Shown here piece by piece: positions 8,268-17,540 of a stretch of DNA of 64,000 nucleotides. Location: positions 1 to 64,000 of the forward strand of contig NZ_JAFHKT010000111.1 in NCBI RefSeq assembly GCF_017052465.1, in the 5' to 3' direction. A model generated the notes under the pieces. The model ran no database searches. It was not told the DNA's origin and worked only from the letters and a program-made list of their open reading frames with translations. Numbering within the stretch: position 1 is the stretch's first letter; each line of letters begins with the position of its first letter. The position numbers were made by a program, and so were the translations under genes. Origin of the DNA: Arthrobacter pascens (GTDB taxonomy: Bacteria; Actinomycetota; Actinomycetes; Actinomycetales; Micrococcaceae).

Positions 8268-9734
8268 TTGCTGCAACATCGAACGCCCAGAGATAGTCGC
8301 TCTGGGCGTAATTTCGTGTCCGGAAGAAGGCTGGCACTAGATCGAGTATCGCCGATTTACTTGGCCTTCGGAGTACTGGCCTTCGGTGCGGGCACTGTAG
8401 CAGGCCACGGGTTGCCGACTGCCGTGGCAGTCTGCGGAGGCCTGGTTCTGCTTACCCTGCTACTAAAAAACGCAGTGGTCGGCTCGGCGGTGGTCGTTTT
8501 GGCCACACTGTGCATTGGCGCCGTTGAACCCCCTCGTGTTGGCGGCATCACTCTCATTAACGTTTGCCTGGTTGTTTGTCTTTCAGTTCTCGTTCTTCAC
8601 GATGCTGTTGGAAGCTCACGAAGCACAGTGGTGAGGTGGCCTATTTGGTCACTACTGTTTGGAATCGTCATATTGATAAGCCCGACTAACCCGTCATCCC
8701 TTTCGGGTTTATCGACGCCTCTACTCACAGCAACTGTGGTTTACTTTATGGTCAAAAAGAACATGGTATCTATTTTATGGATACTGGGCATAGCTGGTAT
8801 TTTTCACGCCGCGATCGGATTCTACGAAAGCATCTCCCACACATCCCTTATCTACACTGCATGGAAGGACCAAACCGCGGCTGATGTCGGGGGGATACGT
8901 CGAGCCGCTTCAACGATCGGGGACCCAAACTACCTTGCTGTTACCCTACTTTGTGCAGCCCCTGGTGTAGCCGCTATCGCTCGAAAATGGGAACTCATTC
9001 CACGGCTTGCAGTCTGGACCCTTTATTCATCCGCTTTCATTCTTACATTTTCTCGCGGCGCATTCCTCGGAGCACTGATAGCGGCGTCTTTGTATATGTG
9101 CCGAAAGTATTCAAAGATCATGCGGCCATCCCGACTCGTAGGAATTGTCTTAGGTTTCAGCGCCCTAGCTTTGGTCCTCGCCTTTTCGCCTGTAGGTCAG
9201 CCTCTAATCGACCGATTCTCAGGGGTCGACGCCAGTACACGCTCGCGGTCTGTCCTTCAGGCTGCTGCCTTGGAACTCTTTCAAGATAACTGGCTCACAG
9301 GTTTGGGCTTCGGCAACCTACAGTCGTACCTTGCGCCGTTAGCTCACGCACTTGTGCCGCTGAATGCGTCCGGTGTCAGCGCCTTCCTACCCCAGACAGA
9401 CCCGTTGAACACATACTTGCTCGTCGGCGCCGAAGGTGGAGCTGTAGCACTACTGCTAGTTCTTACAGCAGTTTTTGTTGCCGTCGCCCGAACCATCCGT
9501 GTGGCGCCAGGTTTGGCTTCAACCGTCGTTGGGCTATCCGCGTCTGCGGCCACACTCGATCTGCTTCAGTCGCCGGTGGTTTGGTGCTTAATGGTCCTTA
9601 CGGTTCACTTCTGGAAGGGCAGACAGAACTCACCAACAGTGGGTGCCAGTGAGTCCCTCGACGATTCTCTGGTAGTCCGCGGTCCGAAGGTCAGGCAAGG
9701 CAGCCGCCACCGTATCTCCGAAGGGCGCGAGTGA
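8268..9734 (+). CDS. O-antigen ligase/Wzy-type polymerase, polytopic membrane protein
   Basis: The 488-residue protein has about ten hydrophobic segments and a long loop before the last ones, the usual shape of Wzy polymerases and O-antigen ligases. The segment RRAASTIGDPNYLAVTLL and the later LTGLGFGN with DPLNTYLLVGAEGG match the G-NP and H/E-rich loop pattern of the Wzy_C family. It would polymerise lipid-linked repeat units at the outer face of the membrane. The start is uncertain: TTG 8268 has a weak AAAGAG upstream, and GTG 8316 is an alternative. It follows the HTH-MurA gene after 190 bases with no obvious terminator. Base composition is AT-rich like its neighbours. Confidence 0.85.
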   Translation: MLQHRTPRDSRSGRNFVSGRRLALDRVSPIYLAFGVLAFGAGTVAGHGLPTAVAVCGGLVLLTLLLKNAVVGSAVVVLATLCIGAVEPPRVGGITLINVCLVVCLSVLVLHDAVGSSRSTVVRWPIWSLLFGIVILISPTNPSSLSGLSTPLLTATVVYFMVKKNMVSILWILGIAGIFHAAIGFYESISHTSLIYTAWKDQTAADVGGIRRAASTIGDPNYLAVTLLCAAPGVAAIARKWELIPRLAVWTLYSSAFILTFSRGAFLGALIAASLYMCRKYSKIMRPSRLVGIVLGFSALALVLAFSPVGQPLIDRFSGVDASTRSRSVLQAAALELFQDNWLTGLGFGNLQSYLAPLAHALVPLNASGVSAFLPQTDPLNTYLLVGAEGGAVALLLVLTAVFVAVARTIRVAPGLASTVVGLSASAATLDLLQSPVVWCLMVLTVHFWKGRQNSPTVGASESLDDSLVVRGPKVRQGSRHRISEGRE

Positions 9735-10036
9735 CTAAACCGAGCACACTCAGAGCAAGTGGCTGACTCTGGGGAGAACGAACAAGAGGGACTCCGCGGG
9801 CCAATCCGCGATACGCGCAGAATAAGAATTTTGCGAACCCGCGATGGTTCCGTCTTGCACTTTTAGACCTCCATGCCGCCGTGTTTTCCAACTGCAAGCG
9901 CACAGGTTACGGCGACGCGGCTTGACTTGGCCTCCGCGTCATTTCTTCGGATATCATTCACGGGTGCGAACGCTGCGCGGCGACCAACACGTCGTCGCCT
10001 AAGTACGTGCGGCACATAGAACTTGAGGAAGTAACA
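9735..10036. other. Non-coding gap inside the polysaccharide locus
   Basis: About 300 bases without a supportable gene, RNA or clear hairpin. A promoter for the downstream glycosyltransferases is likely here, but I could not identify convincing -35 and -10 elements. Confidence 0.4.
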
Positions 10037-10987
10037 ATGTTGCAGAGCGGGATTTCGGTTAGCATCGTCACCTATAACACGTGGGAGCGGACGACGACTT
10101 GCATCGCATCAATCATTGATTCGCACAGCGACCTCCAAATTGAGGTATTAGTTCACGATAACGGATCCGAACCCGCGCCAGGAGCCGACTGGCCTGACTA
10201 TGTGCGCATCTTCAAGAGCCCCAACAACCTCGGATTCGGCGCAGGACATAACGCAAACTTGAACCTTGCGAGCTATGACACGTTCCTGATCCTGAACCCA
10301 GACGTTTCCATCGACGGCGCAGCCCTCATCTCGCTTTCATCCGCCTTACGTGAGGACCAAACGGTCGGCGCGGCCCCACTCCTAATCTACCCCGATGGCA
10401 CAGAGCAGCTATCTGTCCGACGCCTCCCCTCGGCCCGTACTGAATTGGCTCGCATGATAGGAGCTGACCGAAGGCCGAATTCGCGGTGGTCAACCCTAGT
10501 TCGCGTCACTCCCGGCATTGGTCCTCTTGAGGTCGAGCAACCTGCCGCAGCTGTCCTAGCAGTGCGAACAGAAACGCTGCGCGCAATTGGAGGCTTCGAT
10601 GTCGCGTTTCCGATGTACTTCGAAGACGTTGATTTGTGCGCACGTCTGAGAACTAAGGGGCGAATCGTGTTGCTAACAGACAGTCAAGCCATACACGATG
10701 GCGAGGGCACCGCGAAACATTATCGAACCGCGACCACATTCTGGATTGAGAACAGTCGCCGGCGTTATCACCGAAAGTTTGCCTCTGGCCCGATCCGTCC
10801 CGTAATTCTTACGGCGGCCTGGATAAGTGTACTGACCCACTTCACTGCACTCACTGCCAAGGCTTGGCTTCGCTCTGGCGATGAGCGCAGTATGCTCTTC
10901 GCAAAGGCCAGGGGATACGGACTTGCCCTTGTGGCCACATTTGCTGGTTCTGACGATTATTGGAGAAGAAGATTTCTAAAGAGCTGA
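10037..10987 (+). CDS. Family 2 glycosyltransferase (rhamnosyltransferase-like)
   Basis: A GT-A fold transferase of 316 residues. It opens with ISVSIVTYNTWERTTTC, has the acceptor-binding stretch NNLGFGAGHNANL, the DxD-like NPDVSIDG near residue 95, and a later PMYFEDVDLCARLRTKG with the ED pair that supplies the catalytic base in this family. It most resembles rhamnosyl- or galactofuranosyl-type GT2 enzymes. The ATG at 10037 follows GAGGA at 7-base spacing and is preferred over the GTG at 10007. The 3' end overlaps the next gene by 28 bases, so the two are translated together. The donor is unknown; dTDP-rhamnose made by the rml genes in this window is a candidate. Confidence 0.88.
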   Translation: MLQSGISVSIVTYNTWERTTTCIASIIDSHSDLQIEVLVHDNGSEPAPGADWPDYVRIFKSPNNLGFGAGHNANLNLASYDTFLILNPDVSIDGAALISLSSALREDQTVGAAPLLIYPDGTEQLSVRRLPSARTELARMIGADRRPNSRWSTLVRVTPGIGPLEVEQPAAAVLAVRTETLRAIGGFDVAFPMYFEDVDLCARLRTKGRIVLLTDSQAIHDGEGTAKHYRTATTFWIENSRRRYHRKFASGPIRPVILTAAWISVLTHFTALTAKAWLRSGDERSMLFAKARGYGLALVATFAGSDDYWRRRFLKS

Positions 10988-12078
10988 GACGCGCCCACGT
11001 CCTTACAACTTACCCGAAAAGCGATGCTAGCCGTCGGCTGCGGATTGAGCCCCTCGTGGCCGAGCTGACGCGGCAGGGCGTCAATGTTACCATCCATGAA
11101 CTGTTTTCAGACATAGCCTTTTCTCGGAAAAATGAACGCGGGATTGCGCGAGTTTATGCGGCAACCGCGTTAATGACCAAGATCGTGTCCCGCGTTTTCT
11201 TCATACTCAAGCGTTGCGATATTCTTATTGTCCACAGGGAGGCATTCCCTTTTTTCACGCCACTTCTAGAACGTCTTGCCGTACGACGCTCAACCTTGGC
11301 AGTTCTGGACATCGACGACGCGATCCATGCTCATCCTACTCACATAAAGGATTGGCGAAGCCTGCTGCGCGATCCAAGTAAGGCTCTCAAATTTCCCGAT
11401 ATTTTTGACCTTATCCTTTGCGGGAATGAGGCCTTGGTCGAAACATATGGGACTTCAACGGCTCTGTCCGAGTATCAGCCGACTTGTCCGCCCGTGAGTA
11501 CCTTTGATGTATCCCGAGATGAGCCTGCAACGATTTCATTGCTTTGGACAGGAAGTCAGAGCACTCTCGGGAGCCTCAAATCTGTGCTCCCGGAAGTTCT
11601 TGAGGCTTGCGATCAAGAGGACATCTATCTGGATGTCCTGGGTGGTGCCAACGTCAATGATCTGCAGGCCCATCCTCGCCTCCGCGTGCATAGATGGTCA
11701 AAGGACCGAGAGGCCAAGTTGCTCGGCGAGGCCAGCATTGGGCTCATGCCACTCCCTGATACGGAATGGGAACGTGGGAAATCTGGGTACAAGGCTATTC
11801 TGTATTTGTGCGCAGGAATGCGCGCGATCGTGTCACCTGTTGGAATGAATGCACGCCTTTGCACTGAGTACGATGCTATCTCTCCTTGTGATAGCGGAAA
11901 ATGGGGCTCAGAGATTCGACGTGTCGTTCAAGACATAAAGGGAAACCGAATAGATTTATCGTCCCGGGACAAAGCAAGGCTCCATTTTGACGCTGATCAA
12001 AACGCAAGACATGCTGCTGCAATCATTCTGCGGATGCTACAGGAGCGCGCTCCAATGTTAAGCAACGCACTCAAGTGA
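10960..12078 (+). CDS. Glycosyltransferase, GT4-like (GT-B fold)
   Basis: The 372-residue protein begins AHVLTTYPKSDASRRLRIEPL and has the nucleotide-sugar half near LLWTGSQSTLGSLK, followed by IGLMPLPDTEWERGKSGYKAILYLCAG. This resembles family 4 transferases in which the E-x7-E-like motif is replaced by EWERGKSGYK. It overlaps the upstream GT2 gene by 28 bases; the only in-frame start at the right place is TTG 10960. The role would be adding a sugar to the lipid-linked repeat unit on the cytoplasmic face. Fold assignment is good; donor and linkage are unknown. Confidence 0.8.
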   Translation: MEKKISKELRRAHVLTTYPKSDASRRLRIEPLVAELTRQGVNVTIHELFSDIAFSRKNERGIARVYAATALMTKIVSRVFFILKRCDILIVHREAFPFFTPLLERLAVRRSTLAVLDIDDAIHAHPTHIKDWRSLLRDPSKALKFPDIFDLILCGNEALVETYGTSTALSEYQPTCPPVSTFDVSRDEPATISLLWTGSQSTLGSLKSVLPEVLEACDQEDIYLDVLGGANVNDLQAHPRLRVHRWSKDREAKLLGEASIGLMPLPDTEWERGKSGYKAILYLCAGMRAIVSPVGMNARLCTEYDAISPCDSGKWGSEIRRVVQDIKGNRIDLSSRDKARLHFDADQNARHAAAIILRMLQERAPMLSNALK

Positions 12079-12267
12079 TTCTTACTGTCACGAGCGGCGG
12101 CAAGTTGAGATGCGAGAGCATGACTTCTGGGGCAAAGGGCAGCCTTCCATGAGGTTTTAAGGACATCGACTATCGATGGGCCCTTATCTACTCGGCTGGG
12201 GCGTCGATATAGCCGTTCCTCCAAACTTTGCAAATATTACATACGGGGAAAACTTTTGGGGAATGGC

Positions 12268-13692
12268 ATGGATTGGCGCACAAGAGCGTCGCGCACACTT
12301 CGAATTGTGGACGGCTTCGTCATAATCTGGGCGGTTTACGGGGCATACGTAATTCGATTCGGCATTGAACCAGGATTTGTTGTCTCCGGACAAGAAGTGA
12401 ACTACGCATGGCTGTCTGCGGCTCTCTCGATCGTCTGGTGGGCCATGCTGGGTGCTTGGCATAGTCGGCAGAGCCATGTTCTGGGCGCTGGCCCGGAAGA
12501 GTACAAGAGAGTCGCTGCTGCGTCGCTTTGGTTGTTTGGGTTGCTGGCCATCGTTTCTTATGTGCTACGAATCGACACTGCGAGGGGATACGTCGGCGTT
12601 GCTCTACCGTGTGGACTCGCTGGTCTTCTAGCTGCACGGTGGCTAGTGCGACAGCATCTAAGCGTTGACAGACAACGGGGATCCAGTATGTCGAGACTCC
12701 TGTTGATCGGTGGTCGAAGCGCGGTAGCGCATTTGGCCTCAACGCTTGCCACTGCCAAGCATGCAGGATACCTTCCAGTTGCTGCATATGTGCCCGGGAA
12801 CCAGGACCCCGGTCTTCCCAACGTCGAGGCAGGGCTGCCCATCCTCGGATCCGACTCCACGACGCGGTCAATATTGCGGGCAATCGAAGATTGTGGCGCG
12901 GATGCTGTTGCTGTCTCCGCCGGTGTCCAACTGCATCCGCAGACCCTCCGGCATTTGGGCTGGGAACTTGCATCGCGAAATGTCGGTCTCATCATGGCCC
13001 CTGCGCTCACGGATATCGCTGGTCCGCGAATCCACACTCAACAAGTAGCGGGGCTTCCCCTCATTCACGTTACAACTCCATCGCTTGAGGGAGGGCAGCG
13101 TGTAGCCAAGAGGCTGTTCGACCTTCTGATTGCGGGTCTTCTTCTTATGTTGCTACTGCCTGCCATGGCTTCTATCGCCATTTTGGTGAAGCTAAGCGGG
13201 CCCGGCCCCGTACTATTCAGGCAGGAACGCGTGGGAATTGAGGGAAATCATTTCTACATGCTCAAATTTAGATCCATGGTTGCCGACGCGGAGACCAGGC
13301 TTGCTGACCTTGCCAGTCAGAATGAGGGCAATGGTCTCCTTTTCAAGATTAAGGACGATCCGCGCGTGACTCCGATCGGACGTCTCCTTCGGAAATTTAG
13401 CTTGGACGAACTTCCTCAACTGTTGAACGTCCTGGCTGGATCGATGAGCCTTGTTGGACCCCGTCCGCCTCTCCCTCGAGAAGTGGAGGCATATGAGAAC
13501 GACGTCCGGCGCCGCCTGCTAGTGAAGCCAGGTCTCACTGGTCTGTGGCAAGTGAGCGGGCGATCGAACTTATCGTGGCAGGACTCCGTTCGGCTTGATC
13601 TCTATTACGTTGAGAACTGGTCCTTGGCTGGCGACGTAATCATCATGTTCAAGACCTTCCGCGCCGTGTTTCATGGCACGGGCGCCTACTGA
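12268..13692 (+). CDS. Polyprenyl-phosphate sugar-1-phosphate transferase (WbaP/EpsE-like, initiating enzyme)
   Basis: This enzyme starts the repeat unit by moving a sugar-1-phosphate from UDP-sugar to undecaprenyl phosphate. The N-terminal part has four membrane segments and a Rossmann-like cytoplasmic domain (RLLLIGGRSAVAHLAS). The C-terminal sugar-transferase domain begins KRLFDLLIAGLLL and has GPVLFRQERVG, KFRSM, LRKFSLDELPQLLNV, VGPRPPLPREV and PGLTGLWQVSGRS, all diagnostic. It has 474 residues from ATG 12268, which has GGGGA upstream; TTG 12256 is an alternative start. Hexose-1-phosphate (glucose or galactose) is likely the substrate, from family knowledge only. Confidence 0.93.
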   Translation: MDWRTRASRTLRIVDGFVIIWAVYGAYVIRFGIEPGFVVSGQEVNYAWLSAALSIVWWAMLGAWHSRQSHVLGAGPEEYKRVAAASLWLFGLLAIVSYVLRIDTARGYVGVALPCGLAGLLAARWLVRQHLSVDRQRGSSMSRLLLIGGRSAVAHLASTLATAKHAGYLPVAAYVPGNQDPGLPNVEAGLPILGSDSTTRSILRAIEDCGADAVAVSAGVQLHPQTLRHLGWELASRNVGLIMAPALTDIAGPRIHTQQVAGLPLIHVTTPSLEGGQRVAKRLFDLLIAGLLLMLLLPAMASIAILVKLSGPGPVLFRQERVGIEGNHFYMLKFRSMVADAETRLADLASQNEGNGLLFKIKDDPRVTPIGRLLRKFSLDELPQLLNVLAGSMSLVGPRPPLPREVEAYENDVRRRLLVKPGLTGLWQVSGRSNLSWQDSVRLDLYYVENWSLAGDVIIMFKTFRAVFHGTGAY

Positions 13693-13735
13693 TTTTCGCC
13701 ACTCTACGCATTGCACACAGGAAGGCCGCCGCGCT

Positions 13736-15610
13736 ATGACGGAACCCAATAATGTGAGACACAACAGTCGCGGAGGTGTCTCACTGTGGCCTACGCCCGT
13801 CTCCGCGCGTTCTCGGAGACGGCTGAGCATAGTATCCTTCTCAGTCTTCGCATTTTTATCGCTCACGGCGGCCGGCACTTGGCTTGGCATTACGGCCACA
13901 ACCATAAGCAACCATCTCGCAGCAGCTGAGAACCTCGTTCCCAGGCTGAAGGGGGATATTATCCGGGACGACTCCGCTGCGGCCACTCTCGCACTCGACG
14001 AATTGAGGAGCCACACCGGAGTGGCGCGGCAGGCAGCTTCCGACCCACTGTGGACAATTGCCGGGACGCTCCCATGGATTGGTCCTAATATCCAAGCCAT
14101 TACCACGGTTGCGACGTCAGCCGACGATGTTGCCACTTTAGGCGCCGGCCCGCTGGTTAATGCCTTTCAATCGCTCGACTGGGAGTCCCTTGCGCCGAGT
14201 GGAAAAGGCGTGGACCTAGCCCCATTGGTGGCAGCACAGCCCAGGCTGATGTCCTCCGCTCATGCTGTCAACCAGTCTGCCGAGAGGCTGAATAGTTTGG
14301 ACGCAGACTCCTTGCTGCCGCAAGTTTCCGCGCCGCTGATTAAGGCCCGCGATCAGCTCAACTCTTTGCGCGGAGACCTCGACGCGGCAGCGGACGCCGC
14401 CACCATTGCGCCCAACATGATGGGAGCAACAACGCCCCGCCGATACCTGCTGCTTATCCAGAACAACGCCGAATCTCGCGCCACGGGAGGGATTCCTGGA
14501 GCACTCGCGGTACTGGAGGTCGACAAGGGGAAACTAACTTTGACTGCTCAAACCAGTGCCACTGAATTGGGGGTGATGTCACCCGCAATCGAGGTCGAGC
14601 CAGAGCAGCAGCAAATATACTCCGGACGCATGGGTAAATTCATGCAAGACGTAAACCTCTCGCCCGATTTTCCGTCCTCAGCAAGTACCGCAGTGGCTAT
14701 GTGGAAGCAAAAAACCGGAACTGCCCTCGATGGAGTGATTTCAATTGATCCGGTTGCACTTAGCTATCTACTCGACGGGACCGGACCAGTCCGTCTGGAG
14801 GGTACTGAGCTTGAGCAGCTGATTCGTAATGGATTACCTAGTGAGCTCACGACCAAGAACGTGGTCAAAACCCTACTTTCGGACGTATACGCTGACGTCC
14901 CAGAGCCGGCGATGCAAGACTTGTACTTCGCTGGAGTCGCAAAGGAAATTTTCGAAGCGCTGTCAGCAGGAAAGAATGACAATCGGAAGTTGATTGCAGG
15001 CGCCACCAAAGGCGTCGACGAGGGCAGAATCTTGCTCTGGTCGGCCGTTCCTAGAGAGCAGTCGGTGATATCCGACTACGCTATTGGCGGTTCCATCGCT
15101 GGAAAAAATATATCGCCGGCACAGTTTGGGGTCTACTTCAACGATGGCACTGGCGCCAAGATGGACTACTACGTGAAGCGGACCGCTCAGTTGATCCAAG
15201 AATGCACCACCGACGGTTATGTCAAACTTAAGGTCAGGGTGACTAGCACCAACCTTGCCCCTGCGGATGCCGCAACCTCGTTGCCCACATACGTGACGGG
15301 CGGAGCTGCCTTCGGGATACCCGAAGGCACTGTACAGACGAACATCGTGGCCTACGGTCCAGTCCAATCCAATATCGAAGAGACGTTCTTGGCAGGGAAA
15401 AAGACTGCATTTGCCTCGCAGCGGCACCAAGGTAGGCCCGTAGGCGCCCTGACCGTGCGGTTAGCGCCGGGCGAAACCTCCGTTGTCGAATTTTCGTTTG
15501 GCAAGATAGTGCAACATTCCGAGCCACGACTCGCCGTGACCCCCACTATTCAGACCCGCGAGGAAGTAGTTTTGGACACAGTTCAGGGGAACTGCGTCCC
15601 CGCCTCATAG
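13736..15610 (+). CDS. DUF4012 domain protein, membrane-anchored
   Basis: The protein has one N-terminal membrane segment (LSIVSFSVFAFLSLTAAGTWLGI) followed by a large extracytoplasmic part of 624 residues in total. The DUF4012 signature is seen in LWTIAGTLPWIGPNIQAI, RRYLLLIQNNAESRATGGIPGA and the later VKTLLSDVYADVP. The family has no settled function but is very often found at the end of exopolysaccharide or wall-glycan loci in actinobacteria, which fits here. ATG 13736 follows AGGAAGG; an upstream in-frame start would overlap the initiating transferase gene. It may belong to the LytR-CpsA-Psr-like group of polymer-attachment helpers, but that is speculative. Confidence 0.85.
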   Translation: MTEPNNVRHNSRGGVSLWPTPVSARSRRRLSIVSFSVFAFLSLTAAGTWLGITATTISNHLAAAENLVPRLKGDIIRDDSAAATLALDELRSHTGVARQAASDPLWTIAGTLPWIGPNIQAITTVATSADDVATLGAGPLVNAFQSLDWESLAPSGKGVDLAPLVAAQPRLMSSAHAVNQSAERLNSLDADSLLPQVSAPLIKARDQLNSLRGDLDAAADAATIAPNMMGATTPRRYLLLIQNNAESRATGGIPGALAVLEVDKGKLTLTAQTSATELGVMSPAIEVEPEQQQIYSGRMGKFMQDVNLSPDFPSSASTAVAMWKQKTGTALDGVISIDPVALSYLLDGTGPVRLEGTELEQLIRNGLPSELTTKNVVKTLLSDVYADVPEPAMQDLYFAGVAKEIFEALSAGKNDNRKLIAGATKGVDEGRILLWSAVPREQSVISDYAIGGSIAGKNISPAQFGVYFNDGTGAKMDYYVKRTAQLIQECTTDGYVKLKVRVTSTNLAPADAATSLPTYVTGGAAFGIPEGTVQTNIVAYGPVQSNIEETFLAGKKTAFASQRHQGRPVGALTVRLAPGETSVVEFSFGKIVQHSEPRLAVTPTIQTREEVVLDTVQGNCVPAS

Positions 15611-15780
15611 CCAGCTGATTAACAGTATGTAAAGTGTCTGGATTCACTTTGGAGGCGCCGCCTTCGGGGTGATAACCTCTCATTGGGCAAGACAACGAGA
15701 TTCACCCCACGGTCACATGGGGATGGGGAATCTCCACAAATAATGTGACAACCAGGTAATAAGGTCTCAGGGGGACATAA

Positions 15781-16404
15781 ATGAAGAAGTCTATTGCTGC
15801 GCTCGCGCTCGCAGGTACCATCGCACTCACGGGAGCGGTACCGGCCATGGCCGCACGCTACCCAGCACCGCCTGCCAACGCCGCCGTTTCTGACGGCGTT
15901 GTTGGACCCGGTGAAGCCTTTACTTTCTCGGCACGTAACTTCCGCGCTGGCGAGCCCCTTATTATCCGCGTTACGCCGGGTGTCCCGCCGGCATCCAACG
16001 GCGCAAGCATCGCTAATGGCAGCCGCTCGGTTCCCGGAAAGATTCAGGTTGTCCTCGCAGCACAGGAACTGCGTGCCACCGCAGATGCCTCCGGCGCAGT
16101 CGCACTGCCGCTGACAATCAACGAGCCCGGCGTATACACGATCACGGCAACCGGCCTGGAATCGGGCGTCACCAGCGATCCGGTTACAGTAACGGTTGCA
16201 GGGGCGGCCACCGACCTGTCCAACACGGGCGGCAACTCCGGTGCCGGTCTGGCCAACACCGGTGGCAACGGGGCGGCCCTTGCTAACACTGGTGCTGACT
16301 CGAGCCTGGTCCTGTGGTCGCTCGTTGGTGGCGGCGCACTGGTTGCCGGTGCTGCTTCGGTGGTAGTAGTTCGCCGCCGTGCCAACGCCGAAGCTTCGGC
16401 CTAA
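15781..16404 (+). CDS. Secreted wall protein with three LxNTG sorting-type motifs
   Basis: A 207-residue exported protein with a signal peptide ending PAMA at about residue 24, an Ig-like beta-rich middle (GEAFTFSARNFRAGEPLIIRV, GVYTITATGLESG) and a C-terminal sorting signal. LSNTG occurs at 146-150, LANTG at 157-161 and LANTG at 167-171, followed by a hydrophobic segment and RRRANAEASA. Class E sortases of high-GC actinobacteria recognise LAxTG, so wall anchoring is likely; which of the motifs is cut is open. AGGGGGAC stands just before the ATG. A strong hairpin follows the gene. It closes the polysaccharide locus and may carry or organise the glycan. Confidence 0.85.
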   Translation: MKKSIAALALAGTIALTGAVPAMAARYPAPPANAAVSDGVVGPGEAFTFSARNFRAGEPLIIRVTPGVPPASNGASIANGSRSVPGKIQVVLAAQELRATADASGAVALPLTINEPGVYTITATGLESGVTSDPVTVTVAGAATDLSNTGGNSGAGLANTGGNGAALANTGADSSLVLWSLVGGGALVAGAASVVVVRRRANAEASA

Positions 16405-16430
16405 GCGCTAAGTTACACACGCTCTAAAGA

Positions 16431-16473
16431 AGCGGGTGGCTCTCTGGGAAACCGGAGAGCCACCCGCTTTTCT
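16431..16473 (+). terminator. Strong intrinsic terminator after the LANTG protein gene
   Basis: A perfect 14-bp stem (AGCGGGTGGCTCTC paired with its complement at 16455-16468) encloses a 10-base loop and is followed by TTTTCTGTGT. Confidence 0.9.
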
Positions 16474-16495
16474 GTGTGCCGTGCAGCCTGCAGAC

Positions 16496-16540
16496 AAAAA
16501 GAGGCAGGCCATCCGCGGTTCTCCGCGTAGAGCCTGCCTC
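16496..16540 (-). terminator. Intrinsic terminator of galU
   Basis: GAGGCAGGC at 16501-16509 pairs with GCCTGCCTC at 16532-16540. On the minus strand the stem is followed by TTTTTG. It lies 20 bases after the galU stop. Confidence 0.85.
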
Positions 16541-16560
16541 AATTCATAAGTCGTTGAATG

Positions 16561-17454
16561 CTAGCCGCTGAACGTCTTCATCCAGGTCTTCAGGTCCTCA
16601 CCAAACTCGGCACGTTCTGAAGCCAGGGTAATCACGGCTTTGAGGTAGCTCAGCTTGTCGCCAGTGTCGTAGCGGCGGCCGCGGAAGACAACGCCATAGA
16701 CGCCAGAGCCCTCCCCCTCCCCTGCGGCGAGCGTCTGCAGGGCGTCGGTCAGCTGAATTTCGCCGCCCCGTCCAGGTTCCGTCTCTTCCAGAACGTCGAA
16801 CACCGCCGGGTGCAGCACGTAGCGCCCGATGACGGCCAGGTTGGACGGCGCCTCGTCAACGGACGGCTTCTCCACCAAGCTGTTAACCCGTACGTAGTCC
16901 TCACCCTCAATCGCCGAGATATCAGCGCAGCCGTAGGCACTGATCTGGGACGGCTCCACCTCGATCAGGGCAATCACCGAACCGCCGGTTTTCGCCTGGA
17001 CGTCCATCATGGTCGTCAGAAGCTCGTCCCGCTCGTCGATGAGGTCGTCACCCAGCAGGACAGCGAAGGGCTCATCACCCACGTGCTGACGGCCGCACAG
17101 GACAGCATGCCCCAGGCCCTTGGGCTCGCCCTGACGAACGTAGTGGATGGGCCCGAGGCCCGACGCATGCTGAACGGCGTCCAACCGTACCTGGTCGCCC
17201 TTAAGTTCCAGCGTGCGCTCCAGAGCGGGCGCGCGGTCAAAGTGATCCTCCAGGGCCCGCTTGTTGCGGCCCGTGATCATCAGGACGTCAGTGAGGCCAG
17301 CCGAGACGGCTTCCTCCACGACGTACTGGATGGCCGGCGCATCCACCACCGGCAGCATCTCCTTCGGCATCGCCTTGGTGGCTGGCAGGAAGCGAGTGCC
17401 CAAGCCAGCCGCAGGAATGACGGCCTTACGAACTGATTTCCCCAATGTTTTCAT
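16561..17454 (-). CDS. galU: UTP--glucose-1-phosphate uridylyltransferase
   Basis: The enzyme makes UDP-glucose from UTP and glucose-1-phosphate in the cytoplasm. The 297-residue protein has the nucleotide-binding signature AAGLGTRFLPATKAMPKEMLP at its N terminus, VLLGDDLI in the middle and LVEKPSVDEAPSNLAVIGRY further on, all typical of bacterial GalU. UDP-glucose can feed the polysaccharide genes on either side and is the substrate of the UDP-sugar dehydrogenase encoded at 37868. It is transcribed towards the polysaccharide locus, with separate terminators between them. The ATG at 17454 gives the standard length. Confidence 0.95.
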   Translation of the reverse strand: MKTLGKSVRKAVIPAAGLGTRFLPATKAMPKEMLPVVDAPAIQYVVEEAVSAGLTDVLMITGRNKRALEDHFDRAPALERTLELKGDQVRLDAVQHASGLGPIHYVRQGEPKGLGHAVLCGRQHVGDEPFAVLLGDDLIDERDELLTTMMDVQAKTGGSVIALIEVEPSQISAYGCADISAIEGEDYVRVNSLVEKPSVDEAPSNLAVIGRYVLHPAVFDVLEETEPGRGGEIQLTDALQTLAAGEGEGSGVYGVVFRGRRYDTGDKLSYLKAVITLASERAEFGEDLKTWMKTFSG

Positions 17455-17540
17455 GAACGAACCCTATAAATTGACTTGCCGAATACAAAATTCGAGTCCA
17501 CGGATTTCGACGCGGACAAAGAGTCCCGTAGCTTTTCCTT

